The position numbers and the translations under genes were made by a program. Shown in pieces: positions 18,761 to 27,691 of a DNA stretch of 64,000 bases (its first letter is position 1; each line of letters starts with the position of its first letter). A model generated the notes under the pieces. It ran no database searches. It saw only the letters and a list, made by a program, of their open reading frames with translations, and was not told the origin of the DNA. The DNA lies in NCBI GenBank assembly GCA_947625815.1, contig CANQPU010000001.1:111001-175000 (forward strand). The letters run 5' to 3'. Origin of the DNA: an uncultured Oscillospiraceae bacterium (GTDB taxonomy: Bacteria; Bacillota; Clostridia; Oscillospirales; Oscillospiraceae).

Positions 18761-20437
18761 TCACACCCCCTTCTTTTCCGTGATGATGTCGTCAATGGCG
18801 CCGCCGGGAGGCAGCATGGGCAGGACGAACTCGTCCTTGTCGATGCGGCAGTCGATGACGGTGACGTCGTCTGAACGGATGGCCTTTTCAAAGGCCGTCT
18901 CGAATTCCTCCGGCGTCTCCGCCCGGACGCCCACGGCGCCGAAGGCCTCGGCCAGCTTTACGTAATCCGTCTTGCGGGTGTCGAGATTGGTGTCGGCGTA
19001 GTGGTGGTTGAAAAAGAGGGTCTGCCACTGGCGCACCATGCCCAGGGTCTTGTTGTCCATGAGCACGACGGTCACGGGCACGTGGTAGGTGACGGCGGTG
19101 GCCAGCTCATTGAGGTTCATGCCGAAGCTCCCGTCGCCGGTGATGAGCACCGTGTGCTCCCCGGTGCCGTAGGCCGCGCCGATGGCGGCCCCCAGGCCGA
19201 AGCCCATGGTGCCCAGGCCCCCCGAGGAGATCATCTTCCGGGGCTTTTGGAACCGGATATACTGGGCGGCCCACATCTGGTGCTGGCCCACGTCGGTGGC
19301 CACGGGGGTGTCGTCGGTCTTGTATTTGTTGATGGTCTCCATGACCTTCAGGGGCGTCAGGACCCCCGGCTCATCCCTCAGGAAGGACAGCTCCTTGTCC
19401 CGCAGGTCCTCCACATGGTCCATCCACTCCATGTGGTTGGCCTCGTGGACGGAGTCGATGAGCTGACGCAATGCCGCGGAGATGTCCCCGCAGATGCCCA
19501 CGTCGGCGGTGATGTTCTTGCTGATCTCCGCGAAGTCCGCGTCGATGTGGATGATCCGGGAGTTTTTGGCGAATTTGGCCTTGTTGCCCGTGGCCCGGTC
19601 GGAAAAGCGGGTGCCCACGGCGATGATGAGGTCGGCGTCGTTGGAGGCCATGGAGGAGGCGTAGTGGCCGTGCATCCCCTGCATCCCCAGGAAGCGGGGG
19701 TGGTCGGTGGGGATGGCGGACAGGCCCATCAGGGAGCAGCCGATGACGGCGTCGATCTTGTCCGCCAGCTCCAGCACCAGCTCCTCGGTCTTGCTGCCGA
19801 TGACGCCGCCGCCGATGTGGATGAAGGGGCGGGAGCGGGAATCGATCAGGGCCGCGGCCTCGGCGACGCGGGCCTGGGAGGGCTCGCGCTGGGGGAAGGG
19901 GGGATCCACGGGCTTGGGCTCATACTCCCCCACGGCGGTCTGGATGTCCTTGGGGATGTCGATGAGCACGGGGCCGGGGCGGCCGGATTTGGCGATGCGG
20001 AAGGCCTCCCGGATCTTGTCGGCCAGCTTGTTCACGTCGTGGATGAAGTAGTTGTGCTTGGTGATGGGCAGGGTGATGCCGGTGATGTCGATCTCCTGGA
20101 AGGAGTCCCGGCCTATAAGGTCCTGGGGCACGTTGCCGGTGATGGCCACCAGGGGGACCGAGTCCAGCATGGCGGTGGCAATGCCGGTGACCAGGTTGGT
20201 GGCGCCGGGGCCGGAGGTGGCGATGACCACGCCCACCTTGCCCGTGGCCCGGGAATAGCCGTCCGCGGCGTGGGACGCGCCCTGCTCGTGAGCGGTGAGG
20301 ATGTGGCGGATGCGGTCGCCCGCCTCATATATGGCGTCGTAGAGATTCAGCACCTGCCCGCCGGGGTAGCCGAACACATCGGTCACGCCCAGCTCGATGA
20401 GAGTCTCGACGACGATCTGCGCTCCTGTAAGTTTCAT
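18761..20437 (-). CDS. ilvB: Acetolactate synthase large subunit
   Basis: TPP enzyme making acetolactate and acetohydroxybutyrate, 558 residues. The N-terminal part has FGYPGGQVLNLYDA and the catalytic Glu in LTAHEQGASHAADGY; the C-terminal TPP/Mg site is ITGDGSFGMNLNELAT. I use ATG 20437 (MKLTGAQI) since GGAGAAG precedes it; an ATG four codons earlier lacks a good site. It lies between leuA and ilvN. Confidence 0.95.
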   Translation of the reverse strand: MKLTGAQIVVETLIELGVTDVFGYPGGQVLNLYDAIYEAGDRIRHILTAHEQGASHAADGYSRATGKVGVVIATSGPGATNLVTGIATAMLDSVPLVAITGNVPQDLIGRDSFQEIDITGITLPITKHNYFIHDVNKLADKIREAFRIAKSGRPGPVLIDIPKDIQTAVGEYEPKPVDPPFPQREPSQARVAEAAALIDSRSRPFIHIGGGVIGSKTEELVLELADKIDAVIGCSLMGLSAIPTDHPRFLGMQGMHGHYASSMASNDADLIIAVGTRFSDRATGNKAKFAKNSRIIHIDADFAEISKNITADVGICGDISAALRQLIDSVHEANHMEWMDHVEDLRDKELSFLRDEPGVLTPLKVMETINKYKTDDTPVATDVGQHQMWAAQYIRFQKPRKMISSGGLGTMGFGLGAAIGAAYGTGEHTVLITGDGSFGMNLNELATAVTYHVPVTVVLMDNKTLGMVRQWQTLFFNHHYADTNLDTRKTDYVKLAEAFGAVGVRAETPEEFETAFEKAIRSDDVTVIDCRIDKDEFVLPMLPPGGAIDDIITEKKGV

Positions 20438-20488
20438 ATGCTTCTCCATTCTAAGGTTGTTGTGGGGTTTTCGGGGCCGCGCCGGCCC

Positions 20489-22156
20489 TCAGTGGATCTC
20501 CAGCAGCCGGTTCACCGCGGATACCAGGGCCTTGATGGAGCTTACGATGATGTCGCGGCTTATGCCGGCGCCCCAGACGAGACTTCCGTCCGGCGCCTTG
20601 ATGCCCACGTAGCTGGCGGCCTTGGAGGTGGAGCCCTCCTCCAGAGCGTGCTGGGTGTAGACCTCCAGCGTGTAGGGCCGGTCGATGACCATCTTCACCG
20701 CGTTGGACACCGCGTCCAGACGCCCGTTGCCGAAGGCCGTGACCTTCTGCTTCACGCCCTTGTAGAGGACGGTGACCGTGGCGGTGATGCCGTCGGGCTC
20801 CTGGACGTAGTGGGCCTCGGGGACGTTCATGACGGTCTTGCGGTTGCAGTAGTGGTCGTTGAAATAATCAAAGACCTCCTGGGGCTGGAGCTCCCGGTGC
20901 TCCCGGTCCGAGACGCCCTTGATGAAGTAACCGAAGTCCTCCCGCATCTTGGGGGGAAGGGACATGTTGAACTGAGTCTCCATGATATAGCCGATGCCGC
21001 CCTTGCCGGACTGGGAGTTGATGCGGATGACGTCCGCCTCGTAGACCCGGCCCAGGTCGGTGGGGTCGATGGGCAGATAGGGGACCGTCCAGGGCTCCCC
21101 GGGATGCTCCTCCCGCCAACGCATCCCCTTGGCGATGGCATCCTGGTGGGAGCCGGAGAAGGCCGCGAACACCAGGGCCCCGGAATAGGGCTGGCGCTCG
21201 TAGACGCGCATGCGGGTGACGCGCTCATAGACCCGGGTGATGGCGGGCAGATCGTGGAAGTCCAGCTCCGGGTCCACCCCCTGGGAGTACATGTTGAGAG
21301 CCAGCGTGATGATATCCACGTTGCCGGTCCGCTCCCCGTTGCCGAAGAGGGTGCCCTCCACACGCTGGGCGCCGGCCAGCAGGCCCATCTCGGTGTCCGC
21401 GATGGCGCAGCCCCGGTCGTTGTGGGGGTGGAGCGAGAGGATGATGCCGTCCCGGCGGTCCAGATTTTTGCTCATATACTCGATCTGCTGGGCGTACACG
21501 TGGGGCATGGAGTGGGAGACGGTGACGGGCAGGTTGTAGATGACCTTGTTCTCTGGGGTGGGCTTCCACACCTGGGATACCGCGTTGCAGATCTCCAGGG
21601 CAAATTCCGGCTCGGTGCCGGTGAAGCTCTCCGGGGAGTACTCAAAGCGGAAACGGCCGGGCGTTTGGGCGGCGTACTCGTTGAAGAGCTTCGCGCCCGA
21701 GACGGCGATGTCCACGATCTCCTGCCTGGACTTTTTGAACACCTGCTCCCGCTGGGCCACGCTGGTGGAGTTGTAAAGGTGGACGATGGCGTTTTTGCAG
21801 CCGCGCACCGCCTCGAAGGTCTTTTTGATGATGTGCTCCCTGGACTGGGTCAGCACCTGGATGGCCACGTCGTCGGGGATGAGATCGCGCTCGATGAGGG
21901 CGCGGCAGAACTCATACTCCGTGTCGGAGGCGGCGGGGAAGCCCACCTCGATCTCCTTGAAGCCGATCTTCACCAGAAGCTCGAAAAACTCCAGCTTCTC
22001 CTCCAGGCTCATGGGGACGATCAGCGCCTGATTGCCGTCCCGCAGATCCACGCTGCACCAGGTCGGTGCCTTCTCGATGTGGTCGCGCGCCATCCAGTCG
22101 GTGTAGTCGCCCCGGGGAACGAAATACTGCCTTGTGTACTTCTCAAAACCTTTCAT
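20489..22156 (-). CDS. leuA: 2-isopropylmalate synthase (type 2)
   Basis: First committed enzyme of leucine synthesis, condensing acetyl-CoA with 2-oxoisovalerate. The 555 residues start MKGFEKYTRQYFVPRGDYTD, a form seen in the yeast/actinobacterial-type LeuA2 rather than the shorter IPMS1. The HMGL-like barrel has DLRDGNQALI and the metal-binding HPHNDRG; the C-terminal LeuA allosteric domain starts near residue 430 and ends SAVNRLLEIH. It is the first gene after the T-box and leads a roughly 12-kb operon. Confidence 0.95.
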   Translation of the reverse strand: MKGFEKYTRQYFVPRGDYTDWMARDHIEKAPTWCSVDLRDGNQALIVPMSLEEKLEFFELLVKIGFKEIEVGFPAASDTEYEFCRALIERDLIPDDVAIQVLTQSREHIIKKTFEAVRGCKNAIVHLYNSTSVAQREQVFKKSRQEIVDIAVSGAKLFNEYAAQTPGRFRFEYSPESFTGTEPEFALEICNAVSQVWKPTPENKVIYNLPVTVSHSMPHVYAQQIEYMSKNLDRRDGIILSLHPHNDRGCAIADTEMGLLAGAQRVEGTLFGNGERTGNVDIITLALNMYSQGVDPELDFHDLPAITRVYERVTRMRVYERQPYSGALVFAAFSGSHQDAIAKGMRWREEHPGEPWTVPYLPIDPTDLGRVYEADVIRINSQSGKGGIGYIMETQFNMSLPPKMREDFGYFIKGVSDREHRELQPQEVFDYFNDHYCNRKTVMNVPEAHYVQEPDGITATVTVLYKGVKQKVTAFGNGRLDAVSNAVKMVIDRPYTLEVYTQHALEEGSTSKAASYVGIKAPDGSLVWGAGISRDIIVSSIKALVSAVNRLLEIH

Positions 22157-22185
22157 GCTGTTTCCTTTCCGGGTGATTTTGGGTA

Positions 22186-22470
22186 CAAAAAAAGTCTCGT
22201 TTACCCAAAATACTCAAAATATTTTTGGATAAAGAGACGAAAGAAACTTCCGCGGTACCACTCTTCTTGGCGCGCAGCGCCCGCTCATCCCGCGTCCGAT
22301 AACGCGGCCCCTCGGTAACGGGAGGACCCGGTATCGCCTACTCCCCCAACAGGTTTCGACTTACAGCTCAGGGAGGAGTTCGGCGGACACCCGATACCGC
22401 TTCGCAGCAAACAGCGGCTCTCTGAAATGCGGAATGAACGTCTTTGTTCCCGTCATCGCCTTTTTTGATT
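22186..22470 (-). promoter_or_regulatory. T-box leader, predicted leucine specific
   Basis: Read on the minus strand, the leader contains the T-box bulge within AGTGGTACCGCGG (around 22250-22262) and Stem I features CAGAGAGCCGCTG and GGTATCGGGTGTCCGCCGAA. The predicted specifier is CTC (Leu) at 22376-22378, right after GAA. The UGGU in the bulge would pair with an ACCA tRNA end, consistent with the A discriminator of tRNA-Leu. The terminator (arms near GTCTCTTTATCC and GGGTAAACGAGAC) ends in a T-run at 22187-22193. Uncharged tRNA-Leu should turn the operon on. Confidence 0.92.
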
Positions 22471-22476
22471 GCATCA

Positions 22477-22505
22477 ATAATACAACACCGTTTTTTTAAT
22501 GTCAA
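22477..22505 (-). promoter_or_regulatory. Promoter of the leuA operon
   Basis: Minus strand TTGACA (22500-22505), 17-base spacer, TATTAT (22477-22482). The predicted start near 22470 places the whole T-box in the transcript. The remaining sequence to 22574 is AT-rich with no gene. Confidence 0.8.
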
Positions 22506-22574
22506 GTGGGAGATTTTCAATTTTACATATTAAATAATTATTTTCGGAAACCGCGGCTTTTGTTGGGCAAAGTG

Positions 22575-23864
22575 TTAGCCGTACAGCGTGGCCGTAAGGC
22601 TCAGCGCCAGGATACCCTCGTTGTCGGCGTAGATCCGGGGGAACTGAGAGAGGGGCAGCGGCGCCGTCCCCGTCCCGGCCTCCACGGTGTAACCCGGCCG
22701 GTTGTAGGAGGCGATGAACCAGTCCTTGTACCCGGCGTACCCCGAGGCCGTGGGCGTGACCGATACGGTGTAGCCGCTGACGGCGGCGAACCGCAGGGCG
22801 ATCTCGTAGGAGTTTTCCGGGAGGTAGTCCAGGTATTTCCAATAAATGACCTGCCCCTGGGTGTGGTAGGAGAGGGTGAGGGAAAAGTCGTGCTGTCTCG
22901 TGAACTGATAGACGGCGCGGCTCTCCGGGATCTCCAGCGGGGCCGCGCCCACATAATCGCGGGGCGCCGGGGAAACATAGCCCTGTGCGAATTTGATCTC
23001 CCGGGCCTCGTTCCAGCCGGCGGGGTACTGGAGGTTGGGGTCTACGCCCTGGATGTTGGCCTTCCAGCCGTCGGGGAAGGCGATGGCCGGGTAGTCGCCG
23101 GCGATCTGCCGCGCCCCCTCAAAGTACGGCCCGTCCGTGAGCTCGCCGGTGACGAGCGCCACGCCGTCCGGGTTTACCATGGGCATCATATAGAGGGTAG
23201 AGAGCTCGTAGAGGCTCTGGGCGCTCTGGCCGAAGACCGTCAGTCCCATGGCGTAGGCGCGGGCATAGGTCTCCAGGAACGTCATGAGGAGCGGGCTGGT
23301 GATCCACTCGTTGGCGTGGTGGGAGGCGTTGTGAAAGACCTGGTTCTCCCCGGCGCCGATCTTTACGGTGTGGAGCGGCCTGCCCATGACACTCTGTCCG
23401 GCCTCCCCCAGCTCGATAAAGGGATACCGCGCCGCCAGCCCCCGGAGGCAGAGGGCGAGATAGGCAGGGGTGAAGGCAATTTCCGGGGACACCACGTCAA
23501 AGGGCCGGGGGATGATGAGCCGGGACCCGACCCTCAGGCGCGTGGGATCCGCCCCCGGGTTGGCCACCTCCACCGCCCCGACGGTCACGCCGTAGCTCCG
23601 CGCCAGACCGTACAGGGTGTCCCCGGGCCGAACCGTGTGCCTGAAAAAACCGGTGAGCCAGGACTCCAGCGAGGACCAGGTGAGGCTCCCCGCCACCCCG
23701 TCCGGCGCCAGACCGAAGGCCGCCTGATAGGCCCGCAGGGAGGCCAGCGTAGCGGGCCCGAAGCTGCCGTCAAGGGGCCCGTCGAGGTATCCGGCCCGCC
23801 GCAGGGCCAGCTGGAGCATCTGGACAAAGGGCCCCCGCGAGCCGGACCTTACCGTTTTATACAA
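22575..23864 (-). CDS. M14 family peptidase with peptidoglycan-binding and LysM domains
   Basis: Probable gamma-D-glutamyl-diaminopimelate endopeptidase that cuts stem peptides in peptidoglycan. The 429 residues have a PG-binding-1 domain (about 3-70: LQLALRRAGYLDGPLDGSFG), a LysM domain (about 76-120: HTVRPGDTLYGLARSYGV) and an M14 zinc carboxypeptidase domain from about 128. The zinc motif is HHANE, the third ligand is in LSYHTQG, and the catalytic Glu is in YTVEAGTG. No signal peptide is visible, as in spore-associated members. The TTG start has AAAGGAGGG upstream. It sits next to the sporulation block, which suggests spore cortex or mother-cell wall work. Confidence 0.88.
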   Translation of the reverse strand: MYKTVRSGSRGPFVQMLQLALRRAGYLDGPLDGSFGPATLASLRAYQAAFGLAPDGVAGSLTWSSLESWLTGFFRHTVRPGDTLYGLARSYGVTVGAVEVANPGADPTRLRVGSRLIIPRPFDVVSPEIAFTPAYLALCLRGLAARYPFIELGEAGQSVMGRPLHTVKIGAGENQVFHNASHHANEWITSPLLMTFLETYARAYAMGLTVFGQSAQSLYELSTLYMMPMVNPDGVALVTGELTDGPYFEGARQIAGDYPAIAFPDGWKANIQGVDPNLQYPAGWNEAREIKFAQGYVSPAPRDYVGAAPLEIPESRAVYQFTRQHDFSLTLSYHTQGQVIYWKYLDYLPENSYEIALRFAAVSGYTVSVTPTASGYAGYKDWFIASYNRPGYTVEAGTGTAPLPLSQFPRIYADNEGILALSLTATLYG

Positions 23865-24005
23865 AAAAGAACCCTCCTTTTATTGTTTGATCCGCTCGCC
23901 TATTTTATGTTTTGAAAAAACGGAAAAGAACGGAAAAGCGCTTTTTTGAGAAAGTGGGAGTTTTTTTCGCCCCCATCCGCCGCCGGCCACGCATCTTGCG
24001 GCCAG

Positions 24006-24036
24006 TGAATATCCGCCAGTCCAAAAACGAAAACTA
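24006..24036 (+). promoter_or_regulatory. Possible sigma-G/F promoter for spoIVB
   Basis: TGAATA (24006-24011), 18 bases, AAAACTA (24030-24036), about 80 bases before spoIVB. The -35 fits the forespore sigma consensus, the -10 five of seven. spoIVB is forespore expressed in Bacillus, which makes this plausible. Confidence 0.35.
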
Positions 24037-24115
24037 TTTCTATTCGCCGCCGCGCCCCTTGAGGACATATTAAGATGGGCGACGAAGCCCAAAGAAAACA
24101 GGGGAGCGGGAGAAA

Positions 24116-25114
24116 ATGAGATCGAAAAAAATCAAAGGAGCGATATCGGCGCTCCTGGCCGCGGCGGCCGCCGTGGCGCTTATGGGATCCGCGGCCGCCG
24201 CGGAGCTGCCGGAGGCGCTGGTCCCAGTGGGACAGGCGGTGGGCATCTCGGTCAAAACCGACGGGGCCGTGGTATCCGAGCTTTCGGAGTTCACCACCGG
24301 CTCGGGGACCTGTTCGCCGGCCAGGGACGCGGGACTTCGGCCGGGAGACGTGATCACCATGATCGAGGGCGTGGAGATCCTCTCCGCGCAGGATCTGATG
24401 CGCGCCCTGGAGGACGCGCCGGGATCCGTGACGGTGCGCTACCGCCGGGAGGGCGAGGAGCGCCAGACCACGGTGAAGCCCTATATGGACGGGGATTCCG
24501 GGTATCTGGGCGTGTGGGTGCGGGACAGCGTCTCCGGGATCGGCACCGTCACCTATTATGACCCGGCCACCGGACAATACGGGGCGCTGGGCCACTCCAT
24601 CGACGACGGAGCCACCGGCGCCGCCGTGCCGGTGAGAGAGGGCAGTATCCTGAAGGCCCGCGTCACCGACGTGATCAAAAGCCGGGCGGGCAGCCCGGGA
24701 CAGATGAGCGGGGAGCTGGACTATGACGCCGCCCTTGGCACCGTGGGAAAAAATTGCCGCGTGGGCATCTTCGGAGAGGGCTGCGACCAGCTGTCGGTCT
24801 GCCAGGCCATCCCCACGGCCGGGGCCCCGGAGGTCAAAACCGGCAAGGCCCGGATCATCAGCGACGTCTCCGGCCAGCGCCGGGAGTATGATATCGAGAT
24901 CACCCGTATCTACTCCGGCGGGGAGGGACGGGACATGATGATCCGGATCACCGACCCCGACCTTCTGGCCATCACCGGCGGCATCGTCCAGGGCATGAGC
25001 GGCAGTCCCATCATCCAGAACGGCCGTCTTGTCGGCGCCGTCACCCATGTCCTCGTCAACAACCCGGAAAAGGGCTACGCCGTTTTTCTGGAGAGTATGC
25101 TGAAGGCCCGGTAA
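24116..25114 (+). CDS. spoIVB: SpoIVB serine peptidase
   Basis: Forespore-secreted S55 peptidase that triggers pro-sigma-K processing and so late mother-cell gene expression. The 332 residues open with a hydrophobic signal/anchor (residues 7-29), then a PDZ domain (about 60-120: DAGLRPGDVITMIEG) and a peptidase domain with the catalytic His in YGALGHSIDD and Ser in QGMSGSPIIQNG. The order spoIVB-spo0A is conserved in spore formers. It ends near a GC-rich hairpin at about 25116-25142. Confidence 0.95.
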   Translation: MRSKKIKGAISALLAAAAAVALMGSAAAAELPEALVPVGQAVGISVKTDGAVVSELSEFTTGSGTCSPARDAGLRPGDVITMIEGVEILSAQDLMRALEDAPGSVTVRYRREGEERQTTVKPYMDGDSGYLGVWVRDSVSGIGTVTYYDPATGQYGALGHSIDDGATGAAVPVREGSILKARVTDVIKSRAGSPGQMSGELDYDAALGTVGKNCRVGIFGEGCDQLSVCQAIPTAGAPEVKTGKARIISDVSGQRREYDIEITRIYSGGEGRDMMIRITDPDLLAITGGIVQGMSGSPIIQNGRLVGAVTHVLVNNPEKGYAVFLESMLKAR

Positions 25115-25174
25115 AGGGGAGCCGCCCTCCGCGGCGGCCCCCTTACATAGCGAAAAAGGGCGAAATCCGTCCGC

Positions 25175-25190
25175 ACACAATATATTGTGT
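25175..25190. promoter_or_regulatory. Perfect NrdR-box palindrome between spoIVB and spo0A
   Basis: ACACAATATATTGTGT is a perfect 16-base palindrome matching the NrdR box. It shares CACAATAT with both boxes at nrdD in this window. A degenerate half-site (ACCACTAAAA) starts 32 bases downstream. It lies 164 bases before the spo0A start. I see no convincing promoter directly over it. The gap also carries TGGAAATTT twice (about 25250 and 25273). Confidence 0.5.
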
Positions 25191-25353
25191 CCCCCTGTGT
25201 CATAATACCACTAAAAAAGTACGATCCAACGGAAAAATTATTGAAAAAACTGGAAATTTCCACTTGCAAAGTTTGGAAATTTGTGGTAGTTTATTAGTGG
25301 CTTGAGGGTTAAGGGATGAACGAAAAGTTATTTTACGAAAAGGAGGATAAACG

Positions 25354-26133
25354 ATGGACGAACGAATCAGGGTGCTCATAGCCGATACCGGCGAGGAGAC
25401 GCGCAGGGAGATCGGCGCCGCGCTGGAGGCGGACGGGGGCTTTGAGGTGGTGGGGACCACGGGGGACGGTGTGGAGGCCGTGGAGCTGGTGAGGAAGCTC
25501 CGGCCCCGGATACTGCTGACGGAGGCGGTGCTGACCGGCCTGGACGGGCTGGGGGTCCTGGAAAAGATCGCCGAGCTGCCGGAGGGGGAGAGGCCCCTTT
25601 CGGTGATGATCTCCGGATTTGCCGGGGAGCGGCTTTTGACCGAGGCCGCCCGGGCGGGGGCGGCGTATTTCATGCAGAAGCCCTGCGACATGGCGGTGCT
25701 GGCCGAGCGGATGAGGAAGCTGGCCAACAGCGCCTCCGGCAACGTGCGCAGGGAGCTGGCGGCCCGGGAGCCGGATCTGGAGACGGTGGTGACGGAGATC
25801 ATCCACGAGATCGGGATCCCCGCCCACATCAAGGGCTACCAGTATCTCCGGGAGGCCATCATCCGCACGGTGGAGGACATGGACGTCATCAACGCGGTGA
25901 CGAAGGTCCTGTATCCCGAGGTGGCGGAGAAATTCGGCACCACTCCGTCCCGGGTGGAGCGCGCCATCCGCCACGCCATCGAGGTGGCCTGGGACCGGGG
26001 CGACGTGGAGACGCTCCAGCGCTTTTTCGGCTACACCGTTTCCGGCATCAAGGGCAAACCCACCAACTCCGAATTCATAGCCATGATCGCCGACCGTCTT
26101 TATCTGCAAAAGAAGGGCGCCCAGGCCCGGTAA
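25354..26133 (+). CDS. spo0A: Sporulation master regulator Spo0A with altered receiver domain
   Basis: A 259-residue response regulator. The C-terminal Spo0A DNA-binding domain is intact ([49 protein letters not shown]). The receiver keeps the fold, but the usual ADDN is ADTG, and the phospho-acceptor Asp (B. subtilis D56) aligns with Glu57 in [14 protein letters not shown]. The switch Thr is Ser (VMISGFAG) and the Lys is kept (QKPCDM). Glu cannot be phosphorylated as Asp is and may mimic the phosphorylated state. The position after spoIVB is standard. The ATG follows AAAGGAGGATAAACG. Confidence 0.95.
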   Translation: MDERIRVLIADTGEETRREIGAALEADGGFEVVGTTGDGVEAVELVRKLRPRILLTEAVLTGLDGLGVLEKIAELPEGERPLSVMISGFAGERLLTEAARAGAAYFMQKPCDMAVLAERMRKLANSASGNVRRELAAREPDLETVVTEIIHEIGIPAHIKGYQYLREAIIRTVEDMDVINAVTKVLYPEVAEKFGTTPSRVERAIRHAIEVAWDRGDVETLQRFFGYTVSGIKGKPTNSEFIAMIADRLYLQKKGAQAR

Positions 26134-26150
26134 AATAACAAAATACGTCC

Positions 26151-26185
26151 GCGCCGCGGCCGACAGGCCCGCGGCGCGTTTTTTT
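26151..26185 (+). terminator. Intrinsic terminator of spo0A
   Basis: Stem GCGCCGCGG (26151-26159) with CCGCGGCGC (26169-26177), then G and seven Ts. This is a textbook rho-independent terminator. Confidence 0.9.
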
Positions 26186-26187
26186 GG

Positions 26188-26216
26188 GTCTATCCCCGGA
26201 CAAACCCACATAGATT
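26188..26216 (+). promoter_or_regulatory. Possible sigma-E promoter of the spoIIIA operon
   Basis: GTCTATC (26188-26194), 14-base spacer, CATAGATT (26209-26216), 31 bases before spoIIIAA. It fits the mother-cell sigma-E pattern, and the operon is sigma-E controlled in Bacillus. Confidence 0.45.
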
Positions 26217-26247
26217 GGAGTGAAAACAAAAGCGGGAGTGAAAGCGC

Positions 26248-27159
26248 ATGGATGACGTGGAGAGGTTCAATGAGGCGGTCCGGCTCTTGCCCTGCGCCCT
26301 CCGGGAGCGGGCCTGGGCGCTGCCTGCCCCGGACAAGCGGTGCGTCGAGGAGCTCAGGCTCCGCGCGGGCCAGCGCATGACCGCGCTCATGCCGGAGGGC
26401 GAGGTGAATCTGGGCGGCGAGGCGGTGACGGCCCGGGATCTGGAGCTTTTGGTGGAGATCGCCACCGGCGCCTCCGTCCACTCGGCCCGGGAGATGCTCC
26501 GCCGGGGCTTTATCGCCTGCCGGGGAGGCTGTCGGGTGGGGCTGTGCGGCTCCGCCATACTGAGCGGCGGCGAGGTCACGGGCTTTCGGGCCATTTCCTC
26601 CGCGTCCATCCGGATCGGCCGGGAGAGGCAGGGCATAGCCGACGGCCTTTTGCCGGGGCTCTTCCGGGCCGGCGCCTTCCGCTCCACCCTGATCCTCTCC
26701 CCGCCCGGGGGCGGGAAGACCACGCTCCTGCGGGAGATCGTCCGGCGCGTCTCGTCCCCTGGCCCGCTGGGGCCGGGGAACCGGGTGGGCCTGTGCGATG
26801 AGCGCGGGGAGATCGCCGCCCTGCGGGAGGGCAGACCGGAGCTGGCCGTCGGCGTGAAAACGGATGTGCTGGACGCCTGCCCCAAGGCGGCGGCGGTGAT
26901 GATGCTCCTGCGCACCATGAACCCCCAGGTCATCGCCCTGGATGAGATCACGGCGCCGGAGGACACGGCGGCCATCGGCTACGCCCGCAACTGCGGCGTG
27001 GAGCTGATCGCCACGGCCCACGCCCTGGACCCGGAGGACCTCAGAAGGCGTCCCCTTTACCGGGACATGCTCGCCGACGGGATCTTCGAGAACATGGTGA
27101 TCATCCGCGCCGCGGGGGGCCGGCGGGAATATGAGCTTGTGGGAGGTGAGGTCCGGTGA
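26248..27159 (+). CDS. spoIIIAA: Stage III sporulation ATPase SpoIIIAA
   Basis: ATPase of the mother-cell side of the SpoIIIA-SpoIIQ feeding-tube channel, related to type II/IV secretion ATPases. The 303 residues carry Walker A SPPGGGKTT, Walker B VIALDEITAPED, and GCRVGLCGSAI upstream. It is first in the eight-gene operon and its end overlaps the spoIIIAB start by 4 bases. Mother-cell cytoplasm is the expected location. Confidence 0.95.
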   Translation: MDDVERFNEAVRLLPCALRERAWALPAPDKRCVEELRLRAGQRMTALMPEGEVNLGGEAVTARDLELLVEIATGASVHSAREMLRRGFIACRGGCRVGLCGSAILSGGEVTGFRAISSASIRIGRERQGIADGLLPGLFRAGAFRSTLILSPPGGGKTTLLREIVRRVSSPGPLGPGNRVGLCDERGEIAALREGRPELAVGVKTDVLDACPKAAAVMMLLRTMNPQVIALDEITAPEDTAAIGYARNCGVELIATAHALDPEDLRRRPLYRDMLADGIFENMVIIRAAGGRREYELVGGEVR

Positions 27160-27671
27160 TCCGGGGAATCGGAGCGCTGCTGGTCATCTGCGCCACGGGC
27201 GCCATGGGCCTCCTGGGCGCCGCGGGCCTGCGCCGCAGGGCGGCCGCCATCGGGGGAATCATCGTGTCCCTTGAGCTGATGGAAAACGAGATCTGCTCCC
27301 GTATGACGCCCATGCGGGACGTGCTGGACATGCTCTCCCGCACGGCGCCCGTCAGCGCCCGCGGCCTCTACCGCCGGGCCTGCGAGGGCATGAGCGCCAT
27401 TGGGAGATGCTCCTTTTATGCCGTCTGGCGCGGGGCGGTGGAGACCTCCCGCGAGCTCAGGCTGCGCCCGGAGGAGGCGGAGACCCTGGCCGAGCTGGGG
27501 CTTTGCCTGGGCCGGTACGACGTGAAGGAGCAGGCGGAGGCCATCTCCCGGGTGAGGCGGCGCATGGAGGTCTATCTGAAACGCGCCGAGGAGGAGCGTG
27601 ACCGGGACGGGAAGCTCCACGCCATCTTCGGCGTGGTGTCGGGACTCTTCGCGGCCATCATCCTGCTTTAG
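27156..27671 (+). CDS. spoIIIAB: Stage III sporulation protein SpoIIIAB
   Basis: A 171-residue protein with an N-terminal membrane helix, a helical body resembling GspF-type secretion platform halves (LELMENEICSRMTPMRDVLD) and a C-terminal hydrophobic helix (AIFGVVSGLFAAIILL). It works with the SpoIIIAA ATPase in the mother-cell membrane. The GTG start overlaps the end of spoIIIAA. The next gene is unusually far away (263 bases) because of an inserted repeat region. Confidence 0.92.
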   Translation: MIRGIGALLVICATGAMGLLGAAGLRRRAAAIGGIIVSLELMENEICSRMTPMRDVLDMLSRTAPVSARGLYRRACEGMSAIGRCSFYAVWRGAVETSRELRLRPEEAETLAELGLCLGRYDVKEQAEAISRVRRRMEVYLKRAEEERDRDGKLHAIFGVVSGLFAAIILL

Positions 27672-27691
27672 AAAATGAAGAAGAGACTTCT

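Noticed and set aside
19001..22318. A 1105-residue open frame on the plus strand
   Set aside because: It lies opposite ilvB and leuA, is rich in Gly, His, Asp and Val as expected of an antisense frame in GC-rich DNA, and crosses the T-box region. No domain is recognisable.
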